A stretch of 64,000 nt of DNA from Hoeflea sp. 108 (GTDB lineage: Bacteria > Pseudomonadota > Alphaproteobacteria > Rhizobiales > Rhizobiaceae), in the NCBI RefSeq assembly GCF_000372965.1, contig NZ_KB890024.1, forward strand, positions 2,544,839 through 2,608,838. The letters are read 5' to 3'. The notes below the pieces were generated by a model. The model made no database searches. It was not told the origin of the DNA and was given only the letters and a program-made list of their open reading frames with translations. Of this stretch, positions 1 through 6,822 are shown in pieces (positions within the stretch are counted from its first letter, which is position 1; each line of letters opens with the position of its first letter). Made by a program: the position numbers and the translations under genes.

Positions 1-34
1 CCAGCTTGCGGATGGTACGGTTAGACATGCTCAT
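1..34 (-). CDS. Possible 5' end of a gene running off the left edge
   Basis: On the minus strand an ATG at 34 (or in-frame ATG at 28) opens a frame reading MSMSNRTIRKL up to the window edge. The upstream sequence holds only a weak purine stretch (TGGGG) as a ribosome site. Eleven residues are too few to assign a family, and the frame could be chance; it is listed because nothing else explains the edge. Confidence 0.25.
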   Translation of the reverse strand, partial: MSMSNRTIRKL

Positions 35-408
35 GGTCGGCCCCAGATTGGTGGAAGTCGCTCGAAAAGCCCCGGCACACTCATAGGCGCGGCAAACGCA
101 TTTGAACAGCCGGGGGCGACTCTCGGAAAACAGGGTTGAGCACGCCTACATTGCGACAACCTGTACAAATTCACCGAACATACAGGTCAGGCGGCCTTCA
201 CTGCCCCAGCTTCGCTGCGCAGCAGCCACCAGCCATAGATGCCGATGGGGCGGGCAATCAGGAATTCCCTGATTTCCGAGAGCTCATAGCCATCTGCGAT
301 GCGGCAACGATGTCAGGAGGGTTCGCCGCACGCCTCATCGCGGCTTTGCCGCGGCAGCCTGTTCGGCTAGAAATGGCCGCACAAACGCATGCGCTGAGGG
401 GGTCGTCG
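35..408. other. Intergenic stretch upstream of the DUF72 gene
   Basis: About 370 bases without a supported gene. The DUF72 reading frame stays open back to 136, but the extra residues are low in similarity to anything expected and precede a better start at 409. The only structure I see is a 6-bp GC hairpin (CGCGGC-TTT-GCCGCG) at 339-353. No clear promoter was recognised. Confidence 0.4.
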
Positions 409-1209
409 ATGAGTGGAAAAATCCGTGCCGGCATGGGCGGCTGGACCTTCGAGCCGTGGGAAGGCACGTTCTATCCGGAGAAGCTGTCCAAGGCCAAGCA
501 GCTCCAGTTCGCCGGCAGCCAGGTGCCATCGATCGAGGTCAACGGCACCTATTATTCCGGTTTCAAGGAACCGACCTTCCTGAAATGGGCCTCCGAGACA
601 CCTGACGGTTTCGTCTTCTCGCTCAAGGGCAACCGCTTCGTCACCAACCGCCGCGTGCTGGCCGAGGCAGGCGAATCGATCGAGCGTTTCGTCACCCAGG
701 GCATTGCTGCCCTCGGCGAAAAGCTCGGCCCGATCCTGTGGCAGTTCGCCCCCACCAAGAAGTTCGACGCCGACGATTTCGAGGGCTTTCTCAAGCTGCT
801 GCCCGAAAAGCTGGATGGCATCACCCTTCGCCATGCGCTCGAAGTGCGCAATGCGAGCTTCGTCGTGCCCGAATTCGTCCAACTGGCTCGCAAGTACAAC
901 GCAGCCATCGTTTATGCCGACCACGCCACCTATCCGGCAATTGCCGACGTGACAGGCGATTTCGTCTATCTCCGGCTGCAGACCGGCAGCGATGACAATC
1001 ACGACTGCTACACGCCAAAAGCACTCGACGAATGGGTCGAACGTGCAAAGACCTTCGCTGCAGGCGGCGTCCCGGCCGACCTCGACCGCGCCGATCCTTC
1101 GACCGAGGCTCCGGTCAAGCCGCGCGACGTGTTCGTCTACTTCATCACCGAGGGCAAGGTCCGCGCCCCGTTCGGCGCCATGGCCTTCATGAAGCGGATC
1201 AACGGATAG
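409..1209 (+). CDS. DUF72 domain-containing protein
   Basis: A 266-residue protein of the DUF72 (YecE-like) family, a TIM-barrel-like family of unknown biochemical role. The N-terminus reads IRAGMGGWTFEPWEGTFYP, the typical opening of the family, followed by the SIEVNGTYY strand and by a C-terminal VFVYFITEGKVRAPFGA segment. I chose the ATG at 409 because it follows a purine-rich site (GAGGGGG at 396-402) and gives the family's normal start; the frame is open upstream to 136 but that extension has no family features. It is a single gene converging on the tetR-type gene. Its stop codon overlaps the left arm of a repeat-like inverted repeat. Function cannot be stated beyond the family. Confidence 0.85.
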   Translation: MSGKIRAGMGGWTFEPWEGTFYPEKLSKAKQLQFAGSQVPSIEVNGTYYSGFKEPTFLKWASETPDGFVFSLKGNRFVTNRRVLAEAGESIERFVTQGIAALGEKLGPILWQFAPTKKFDADDFEGFLKLLPEKLDGITLRHALEVRNASFVVPEFVQLARKYNAAIVYADHATYPAIADVTGDFVYLRLQTGSDDNHDCYTPKALDEWVERAKTFAAGGVPADLDRADPSTEAPVKPRDVFVYFITEGKVRAPFGAMAFMKRING

Positions 1210-1302
1210 AGCAATTCCAGAGATCTGTGCGGCGGTTTCCCGCCCGCACCTGCGTCACGACAAAGGACGTTTCCACGGTTCGAAGCGACGCGGAAATGCT
1301 CT
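1208..1302. repeat. Repeat-like intergenic element with inverted ends
   Basis: AGAGCAATTCC (1208-1218) is matched by GGAAATGCTCT (1292-1302) in inverted orientation, 10 of 11 bases, enclosing about 73 bases. The left arm includes the last bases of the DUF72 stop codon. The sequence resembles, from memory, the short palindromic elements scattered between rhizobial genes. It lies between two convergent genes and may also help to end transcription. Family membership was not checked. Confidence 0.4.
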
Positions 1303-1316
1303 GATCTCTTGACGCG

Positions 1317-1943
1317 TCAGACTCCGGCGGCGCGCCCGGAACCAGCCGTCAACGCGTCCCAGCCAGCCATCGCGCCATCGGCCACCGCCAACAGCGTCTC
1401 GCGCGTCGCACCGTCGCGCGCCTGTACCGACATGCCCTGCTGTACGGCTATGATGAAGGCAGCCAGCCCGGCGCAGTCGGTCGTTGACGGCAGGTCGCCC
1501 TGCTCCACGGCAAGCCGCAGCCGCTCGTTCAGCTGCCGCGTGCTCGACAGCCGGCGCTCACTGAGATCGTTGAACACCTCACGATTGCTTTCGCTGACAT
1601 TGAGCGCGCCCAGCACGATCAGGCAGCCCCTGGGATCATCGGGTTCGCTGAACGCCCTGGCCGAAGCGCAAAGGAAACTCGCAATCGCCTCCCTGATGCT
1701 GCCGGGGCGCTCGAAGGCACCCCAAACCGCGACGCCTTCGGTCGCGCCATAGAGATCGACAGCTTCGCGAAACAACGTCTCCTTGCTGCCGAATGCAGCG
1801 TAAAGGCTGGGCGAGTTGATGCCCATCGCTGTCGTCAAATCCGCCAGGGACGACCCGTCATAACCCTTCTTCCAGAATACCCGCATCGCCTGCCGCAAGG
1901 CTGCATCGCGATCGAAGCTGCGCGGACGACCCTTCTGAGACAT
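1317..1943 (-). CDS. TetR/AcrR family transcriptional regulator
   Basis: A 208-residue regulator. Residues about 10-55 form the TetR helix-turn-helix DNA-binding domain (AMRVFWKKGYDGSSLADLT, then INSPSLYAAFGSKETLF); the rest is the helical ligand-binding and dimer domain, with no recognisable ligand signature. ATG at 1943 follows an AGAAAGG ribosome site. It is transcribed away from the SDR gene at 2040, with two mirrored operator-like sites between them, so it most likely represses both itself and the SDR gene. The N-terminal MSQKGRPRSFDRDAALRQAM pattern is that of the subgroup usually found beside an SDR or oxidoreductase target. The inducer is unknown. Confidence 0.9.
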   Translation of the reverse strand: MSQKGRPRSFDRDAALRQAMRVFWKKGYDGSSLADLTTAMGINSPSLYAAFGSKETLFREAVDLYGATEGVAVWGAFERPGSIREAIASFLCASARAFSEPDDPRGCLIVLGALNVSESNREVFNDLSERRLSSTRQLNERLRLAVEQGDLPSTTDCAGLAAFIIAVQQGMSVQARDGATRETLLAVADGAMAGWDALTAGSGRAAGV

Positions 1944-1950
1944 CGAAAGC

Positions 1951-2032
1951 CTTTCTGTTATGATCGATACATAAATCCCTTGACCACTCGGGGCAAGAGT
2001 GCCACCTATTTTGTATTGTTCATTACAGAAAG
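1951..2032. promoter_or_regulatory. Mirrored operator-like sites in the tetR/SDR intergenic region
   Basis: A 21-base site at 1951-1971 (CTTTCTGTTATGA then TCGATACA) recurs in inverted orientation at 2012-2032, 18 of 21 bases identical. Each copy contains a TGT-N10-ACA dyad and each ends just before a start codon, so the outer AGAAAG also serves as ribosome site. This is the arrangement expected if the TetR protein binds one site over each divergent gene. Binding itself is inferred. Confidence 0.6.
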
Positions 2033-2039
2033 ATGGATC

Positions 2040-2798
2040 ATGCCCACCTCACCCAACGCCACCGACCTCCACGGCAAGGTCGCCCTCGTCACCGGCGGCA
2101 GCCGCGGCATCGGTGCGGCCATCGCCCGGCAACTGGCAGCCGCCGGCGCTGATGTCGCCTTGACCTATGCCCGCTCGGCCGAAAAGGCACAGGGCGTCGT
2201 CGCTGATATCGAAGCCAAAGGTCGCCGCGCGATGGCGATCCAAGCCGACAATCTCGATGCGAAGGCTGTCGAGGCAGCCGTCACCAAAACTGTCTCCTCG
2301 TTCGGCCGCCTGGACATCCTCGTCAACAGCGCCGGCATCTGGCATGCCGGTACCATCGACACAGTCACGCTGGCCGAGCTCGACGCGGTGATGTCGGTCA
2401 ATTTCCGTGCCCCCTTTATCGCCTCCCGCGCGGCTTCAGGAGTCATGCCCGAGGGCGGTCGCATCATTTCCATCGGCAGCAATCTCGCCGACCGTGTTCC
2501 CTTCGAGGGCATCGGTCTCTATTCGGCCAGCAAGGCAGCACTGGTCGGTCTGACCAAGGGACTGGCGCGCGACCTTGGCCCGCGCGGCATCACCGTCAAT
2601 ATCGTCCATCCCGGCTCCACCGACACCGACATGAACCCGGCCGAAGGTGACGGCGCCGACCACCAGCGCAATCTCATGGCCATCCCGCGCTTCGGCTCCC
2701 CCGACGACGTCGCCGGCCTCGTCACCTGGCTCGCCGGCCCCCAGGGCCGCTTCGTCACCGGTGCCGCACTCACCATCGACGGTGGAACCAACGCCTGA
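2040..2798 (+). CDS. SDR family NAD(P)-dependent oxidoreductase
   Basis: A 252-residue classical short-chain dehydrogenase/reductase. The cofactor motif VTGGSRGIGAAIA lies near residue 20, NSAG near 90, the catalytic serine in SIGS near 140 and the YSASK catalytic pair near 162; the C-terminus ends in the usual TIDGGTNA. It resembles 3-oxoacyl-ACP-reductase-like SDRs (FabG class), but the substrate cannot be read from sequence. The ATG at 2040 is chosen over an in-frame upstream start at 1980 because it follows AGAAAG and begins at the family's normal N-terminus. Divergent from the TetR gene and probably repressed by it. Confidence 0.9.
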   Translation: MPTSPNATDLHGKVALVTGGSRGIGAAIARQLAAAGADVALTYARSAEKAQGVVADIEAKGRRAMAIQADNLDAKAVEAAVTKTVSSFGRLDILVNSAGIWHAGTIDTVTLAELDAVMSVNFRAPFIASRAASGVMPEGGRIISIGSNLADRVPFEGIGLYSASKAALVGLTKGLARDLGPRGITVNIVHPGSTDTDMNPAEGDGADHQRNLMAIPRFGSPDDVAGLVTWLAGPQGRFVTGAALTIDGGTNA

Positions 2799-2886
2799 GT
2801 TACAGGAGCTTTTCCGGCAGGAGCGGTGGAGAACCGTTTTCCATCCTCTTGCGCGCTGCAGTGGCCTGTTTGGCCTGGGCAGATGG

Positions 2887-3027
2887 CCGTCATCCCGGCT
2901 CCGGACCGGCAATGCTGCGCCGTCACAACGCTTCGCCATCGCGGTGTCGGAAATGGGCACCGTGATAGCGCGACGGATCCAGAGCCTCAATCCGAGTGGG
3001 TCTCGCTTCGCTCGCCCGGCATGACGG
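2887..3027. repeat. Possible short palindromic repeat or MITE-like element
   Basis: CCGTCATCCCGG (2887-2898) and CCGGCATGACGG (3016-3027) are inverted copies matching at 11 of 12 bases and bound a 141-base segment that has no gene. The segment carries several GC palindromes of its own. It sits between the SDR gene and the convergent end of nnr. I see no flanking target duplication; the claim of a dispersed element rests on form only. Confidence 0.4.
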
Positions 3028-3075
3028 TCTCACAGGTCAGCGCGCCCGAACCGTCCTGGGGGCGCCCTCGCCCCC

Positions 3076-4572
3076 TCACCCAACCAACCCAGCAGTCACC
3101 TCTCTCAGCGCCAGCGGCAGGTCCTCTGCAATCAGCCCTGGCCCGAAACGTCGAGCCGCGTCGGCATGCATCCACACAGCCGCACAGGCAGCCTCGAAAT
3201 GCGGCATGCCCTGCGCCACCAGAGCTGCGACAATTCCCGACAAGACATCGCCGGAGCCGGCAGTGGCCAGCAGCGGCGTGCCGTTGCTGTTGATTGCGGC
3301 CCGCTCGTCAGGCGCGGCGATGACCGTGTCGGGGCCTTTGTAGACGACGACGGCATGCGCCTTCACGGCCGCCGCACGAGCCCGCTCCAGTTTGGACAAC
3401 GACGCATCGGCAGTTATCTCAGGAAACAGCCGTCCGAACTCGCCATGATGAGGCGTCAGCACCAGCGCCGGCCCGGGTCGTTTTCGCGCTTCGAAAAAGG
3501 CTGCCCTCTGTCGCGAAAGCGAGGTGATGCCGTCGGCATCGAGCACCAGCGTGCCAAAACGGCCTGGCGCATGCCCCATCAGTTCAAGCGCGAAGCGGCC
3601 CACCTCGGGCTCGGGGCTGAGGCCGGGCCCATAGACCAGCACTGCCGGCCTGCGGGCATCGAGAAAGGCAATGGCGTCCTCGAAACTGTCCGAGCGCCTG
3701 AGAATGATCGAGGTCAGATGCGCCGCATTTGCCGACAACGCCGATCCCGGTGACAGCACCGTAACAGCCCCAGCACCCGCGCGCGCAGCAGCCATGGCCG
3801 ACAGCCGCGCCGCGCCGGTCGCCGCAACCCCGCCGGAGAAGACGCCGACATGGCCGCGGCTGTATTTGTGGTCATTTTCGGCAGGCACCGGAAACTGCCC
3901 GCGCCACCAGCCCGGATCGCTCTCCAGGCAGCGCGTTCCGGTGGCAACGATTGTGGCATCGGAAATGCCGATGTCGGCAACCACAACTTCACCGCACAGC
4001 GCCCGCCCCGGATAGAGCAGATGGCCGGGCTTCTTGCGCGCGAAGGTCACGGTTACAGTTGCAGCGAAGGCGCCGCCAAGGACATCGCCGCTCGCACCCG
4101 AGACGCCCGAAGGCAGGTCGACGGCAACGACGGCGACGTCGGCCGCATTGGCTCGCTCGATGGCCGCAAGCACTTCGCCGCCGAGTGGCTTCGCAAGCCC
4201 GGCGCCAAATAGCGCATCGACAACGACATCGTTGCCGCCGGGTGCAAAGGCCGCCAGCGGTTCGGGCGCAACGGCACAGTCGGCTGCCGCCAGGGCGGCG
4301 TCGCTCCCGGCCCTTGGCGTACCCAGTGCAAACAGCCTGACGGAATGCCCAGCTTCACTGACCAGACGCGCCACCACATAGCCGTCGCCGCCGTTGTTGC
4401 CCGGGCCGCAAAGGACATGGACCGTCTGCGACGACGGAAACCGCTCCAGGATCAGATCGGCGATGGCACCTCCTGCCCGGCGCATGAGGCAATATCCGTC
4501 GACCGGGCCGCCAGCAATCGTCAGCCGGTCGGCTTCGGCCATTTCAGTCGGGGTCAGAAGCTCGAATGCCAT
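3076..4572 (-). CDS. nnr: Bifunctional NAD(P)H-hydrate epimerase / ADP-dependent dehydratase
   Basis: A 498-residue fusion that repairs hydrated NADH and NADPH (NADHX/NADPHX). The N-terminal epimerase domain (about 1-215) carries CGPGNNGGDGYVVARL. The C-terminal kinase-fold dehydratase domain (about 225-495) carries GHVGVFSGG, LVLTPHHGEFGRLFP and the catalytic TAGSGDVLSGI. The start at 4572 (MAFELLTPTEMAEADR) fits the family; the frame is open upstream to 4674 but with no domain. It ends at TGA-side position 3076 without an obvious terminator. In rhizobia this gene usually sits next to glnB, as it does here, transcribed away from it; the link to nitrogen metabolism is not functional as far as is known. 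Confidence 0.95.
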   Translation of the reverse strand: MAFELLTPTEMAEADRLTIAGGPVDGYCLMRRAGGAIADLILERFPSSQTVHVLCGPGNNGGDGYVVARLVSEAGHSVRLFALGTPRAGSDAALAAADCAVAPEPLAAFAPGGNDVVVDALFGAGLAKPLGGEVLAAIERANAADVAVVAVDLPSGVSGASGDVLGGAFAATVTVTFARKKPGHLLYPGRALCGEVVVADIGISDATIVATGTRCLESDPGWWRGQFPVPAENDHKYSRGHVGVFSGGVAATGAARLSAMAAARAGAGAVTVLSPGSALSANAAHLTSIILRRSDSFEDAIAFLDARRPAVLVYGPGLSPEPEVGRFALELMGHAPGRFGTLVLDADGITSLSRQRAAFFEARKRPGPALVLTPHHGEFGRLFPEITADASLSKLERARAAAVKAHAVVVYKGPDTVIAAPDERAAINSNGTPLLATAGSGDVLSGIVAALVAQGMPHFEAACAAVWMHADAARRFGPGLIAEDLPLALREVTAGLVG

Positions 4573-4739
4573 GGCAACAATCCGGAAAATGCGCTTGTTT
4601 GATCCAGAGTTAGCATACCGCAACCATCGATCGGAACAGCGCCGGCACACCCCATCGCACCAGCATACGCCCAAATTTTAGGCAGGCTGCTACCCTTTTG
4701 CCCAACGACCATCTTGCCGCAGCGATGAAAATTTGTGCG

Positions 4740-4791
4740 GCCGCTGGAAAACCCGTAGAGATTGAAGTCGAATCCCCGCCTTTCCAGCGGC
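4740..4791. promoter_or_regulatory. 11-bp perfect inverted repeat upstream of the glnB promoter
   Basis: GCCGCTGGAAA (4740-4750) is repeated exactly in inverted orientation as TTTCCAGCGGC (4781-4791), with 30 bases between. Its inner edge lies about 42 bases upstream of the sigma54 -24 element of glnB, where an enhancer-type activator could sit. It does not match the usual NtrC half-site (TGCAC), so which protein, if any, uses it is unknown. It could also form an RNA hairpin if transcription starts further upstream. Confidence 0.45.
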
Positions 4792-4832
4792 TTGCCGTCG
4801 ACACCGATCAAACTTGCCGCAGATCCGGCAAC

Positions 4833-4849
4833 TGGCATGCTTCGTGCTT
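4833..4849 (+). promoter_or_regulatory. Sigma54 (RpoN) promoter of glnB-glnA
   Basis: TGGCATGCTTCGTGCTT has the invariant GG (4834-4835) and GC (4846-4847) separated by exactly 10 bases, in the context TGGCA...TGCTT close to the RpoN consensus TGGCAC-N5-TTGCW. The expected start of transcription is near 4858, about 50 bases before the glnB ATG. RpoN control of glnB through NtrC is established in rhizobia; here it is inferred from the motif. Confidence 0.75.
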
Positions 4850-4910
4850 GAGATGCGCGTGTGGGTTCGTCGCCCCGATGAAGTTCCCGGCAGTGGAGGC
4901 CAGTATTCGC

Positions 4911-5249
4911 ATGAAAAAGATCGAAGCGATCATCAAGCCGTTCAAGCTCGACGAAGTGAAGGAAGCGCTCCAGGAAGCTGGCCTGCAGGGCATCACGGTT
5001 ACCGAGGCCAAGGGCTTCGGCCGCCAGAAGGGCCACACCGAACTCTACCGCGGCGCCGAATATGTCGTCGACTTCCTGCCCAAGGTGAAGATCGAGGTCG
5101 TGCTCGGCGACGAGGCCGTCGAAGGGGCCATCGAAGCAATCCGCAAGGCCGCCCAGACCGGCCGCATCGGCGACGGCAAGATTTTCGTCTCCAACATCGA
5201 GGAAGTGGTGCGCATCCGCACCGGCGAGACAGGCATCGACGCCATCTGA
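4911..5249 (+). CDS. glnB: Nitrogen regulatory protein P-II
   Basis: A 112-residue PII signal protein that senses 2-oxoglutarate, ATP/ADP and (through uridylylation) glutamine, and signals to NtrB and the adenylyltransferase of GSI. The sequence begins MKKIEAIIKPFKLDEVKEAL; the T-loop GRQKGHTELYRGAEYVVDF holds the uridylylated Tyr51; the C-terminal signature GRIGDGKIFV is present. Length is the family norm. The ATG at 4911 follows a GTGGAGG site. It lies 53 bases ahead of glnA and is most likely co-transcribed with it from the sigma54 promoter at 4833. GlnB is preferred over GlnK because the partner is glnA and not amtB. Confidence 0.96.
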   Translation: MKKIEAIIKPFKLDEVKEALQEAGLQGITVTEAKGFGRQKGHTELYRGAEYVVDFLPKVKIEVVLGDEAVEGAIEAIRKAAQTGRIGDGKIFVSNIEEVVRIRTGETGIDAI

Positions 5250-5302
5250 TCCTGCCTCTCGCAGCAATCAGCGTTCAAACGTCATCACAAGGGAAAATTG
5301 AT

Positions 5303-6712
5303 ATGACGACAGCCAAAGACGTAATGAAGCAGATCAAGGACAACGACGTTAAGTTCGTTGACCTGCGCTTCACCGATCCGAAGGGCAAGCTCCAGCACGT
5401 CACCATGGACATCGCCGAGGTCGAGGAAGAGATGTTCGCCGACGGCGTCATGTTCGACGGCTCGTCGATCGCCGGCTGGAAGGCCATCAACGAATCCGAC
5501 ATGGTCCTGATGCCCGACCTGGACACGGTCCATATGGACCCGTTCTTCGCCCAGTCGACCATGGTCATCCTGTGCGACATCCTCGATCCGGTTTCGGGCG
5601 AAGCCTACAACCGCGACCCGCGCGGCATCGCCAAGAAGGCCGAGGCCTATCTGAAGTCGGAAGGCTTCGGCGACACCGTCTATGTCGGCCCGGAAGCCGA
5701 ATTCTTCGTCTTCGACGACGTCAAGTACAAGGCCGATCCCTACAACACCGGCTTCAAGCTCGACTCGACCGAACTGCCGTCGAACGACGACACCGACTAC
5801 GAGACCGGCAACCTCGGCCACCGTCCGCGCGTCAAGGGCGGCTATTTCCCGGTTCCTCCGATCGACAGCTGCCAGGACATGCGCTCCGAGATGCTGACGG
5901 TGCTGTCCGAGATGGGCGTGCGCGTCGAAAAGCACCACCACGAGGTGGCAGCTGCCCAGCACGAGCTCGGCATCAAGTTCGACACGCTGGTCCGCAACGC
6001 CGACAAGATGCTGATCTACAAGTATGTCGTGCACCAGGTCGCCAACGCCTATGGCAAGACGGCCACCTTCATGCCGAAGCCGATCTTCGGTGACAACGGC
6101 TCGGGCATGCACGTCCACATCTCGATCTGGAAGAATGGCAAGCCGACCTTCGCCGGCAACGAATATGCCGGCCTGTCGGAAAGCTGCCTCTATTTCATCG
6201 GCGGCGTCATCAAGCACGCCAAGGCGATCAACGCCTTCACCAACCCGCTGACCAACTCCTACAAGCGCCTGGTCCCCGGTTACGAGGCTCCGGTCCTGCT
6301 CGCCTACTCGGCGCGCAACCGTTCGGCTTCCTGCCGCATCCCGTTCGGCTCGTCGCCGAAGTCGAAGCGCGTCGAGGTTCGTTTCCCCGATCCGGGCGCG
6401 AACCCCTATCTCGGTTTCGCCGCCCTGCTAATGGCCGGCCTCGACGGCATCAAGAACAAGATCCACCCCGGTCAGCCGATGGACAAGGATCTGTACGACC
6501 TGCCGGCCAAGGAGCTCAAGAAGATCCCGACCGTCTGCGGCTCGCTGCGTGAAGCTCTCCAAAGCCTCGACAAGGACCGCGGCTTCCTCAAGGCCGGCGG
6601 CGTCTTCGACGATGACCAGATCGACTCGTTCATCGAGCTGAAGATGGCAGAGGTCATGCGCTTCGAAATGACCCCGCACCCGGTCGAATACGACATGTAC
6701 TATTCGATCTAA
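5303..6712 (+). CDS. glnA: Type I glutamine synthetase
   Basis: A 469-residue GSI that makes glutamine from glutamate, ammonium and ATP; acts as a cytoplasmic dodecamer. Visible features are MFDGSSIAGW in the beta-grasp domain, the metal-binding GPEAEFFVFD, the catalytic NGSGMHVH, the ATP-binding NPLTNSYKRLVPGYEAP and, near the C-terminus, KDLYDLP, which contains the tyrosine that is adenylylated in this class. Start at 5303 gives the normal N-terminus (MTTAKDVMKQIKDN) and follows a GGGAAAA site. It is the second gene after glnB and is followed at once by a strong terminator. Regulation is expected at transcription (RpoN/NtrC) and by PII-controlled adenylylation. Confidence 0.97.
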   Translation: MTTAKDVMKQIKDNDVKFVDLRFTDPKGKLQHVTMDIAEVEEEMFADGVMFDGSSIAGWKAINESDMVLMPDLDTVHMDPFFAQSTMVILCDILDPVSGEAYNRDPRGIAKKAEAYLKSEGFGDTVYVGPEAEFFVFDDVKYKADPYNTGFKLDSTELPSNDDTDYETGNLGHRPRVKGGYFPVPPIDSCQDMRSEMLTVLSEMGVRVEKHHHEVAAAQHELGIKFDTLVRNADKMLIYKYVVHQVANAYGKTATFMPKPIFGDNGSGMHVHISIWKNGKPTFAGNEYAGLSESCLYFIGGVIKHAKAINAFTNPLTNSYKRLVPGYEAPVLLAYSARNRSASCRIPFGSSPKSKRVEVRFPDPGANPYLGFAALLMAGLDGIKNKIHPGQPMDKDLYDLPAKELKKIPTVCGSLREALQSLDKDRGFLKAGGVFDDDQIDSFIELKMAEVMRFEMTPHPVEYDMYYSI

Positions 6713-6730
6713 GCATCGAAAAAGACAGAG

Positions 6731-6760
6731 AAAAGCCCCGGATCACTCCGGGGCTTTTTT
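6731..6760 (+). terminator. Rho-independent terminator after glnA
   Basis: AAAAGCCCCGG and CCGGGGCTTTT pair across the loop ATCACT and are followed by a run of T (6755-6760). It ends the glnB-glnA unit. The opposite strand has an A/T-flanked stem too, so it may also serve the converging GMC gene. Confidence 0.9.
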
Positions 6761-6822
6761 GTTTGGCGAGACGGCGATCGACAAATCTCGACGCCGTGGA
6801 GGATGCGCTGCCAAACGATGCG

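Noticed and set aside
2826..3293. Open frames in the SDR-nnr spacer
   Set aside because: Proline/serine/arginine-rich translations without domains that overlap the repeat-like block and the end of nnr.
5285..6217. A 310-codon open frame on the minus strand opposite glnA
   Set aside because: No motif; glnA on the plus strand is certain.
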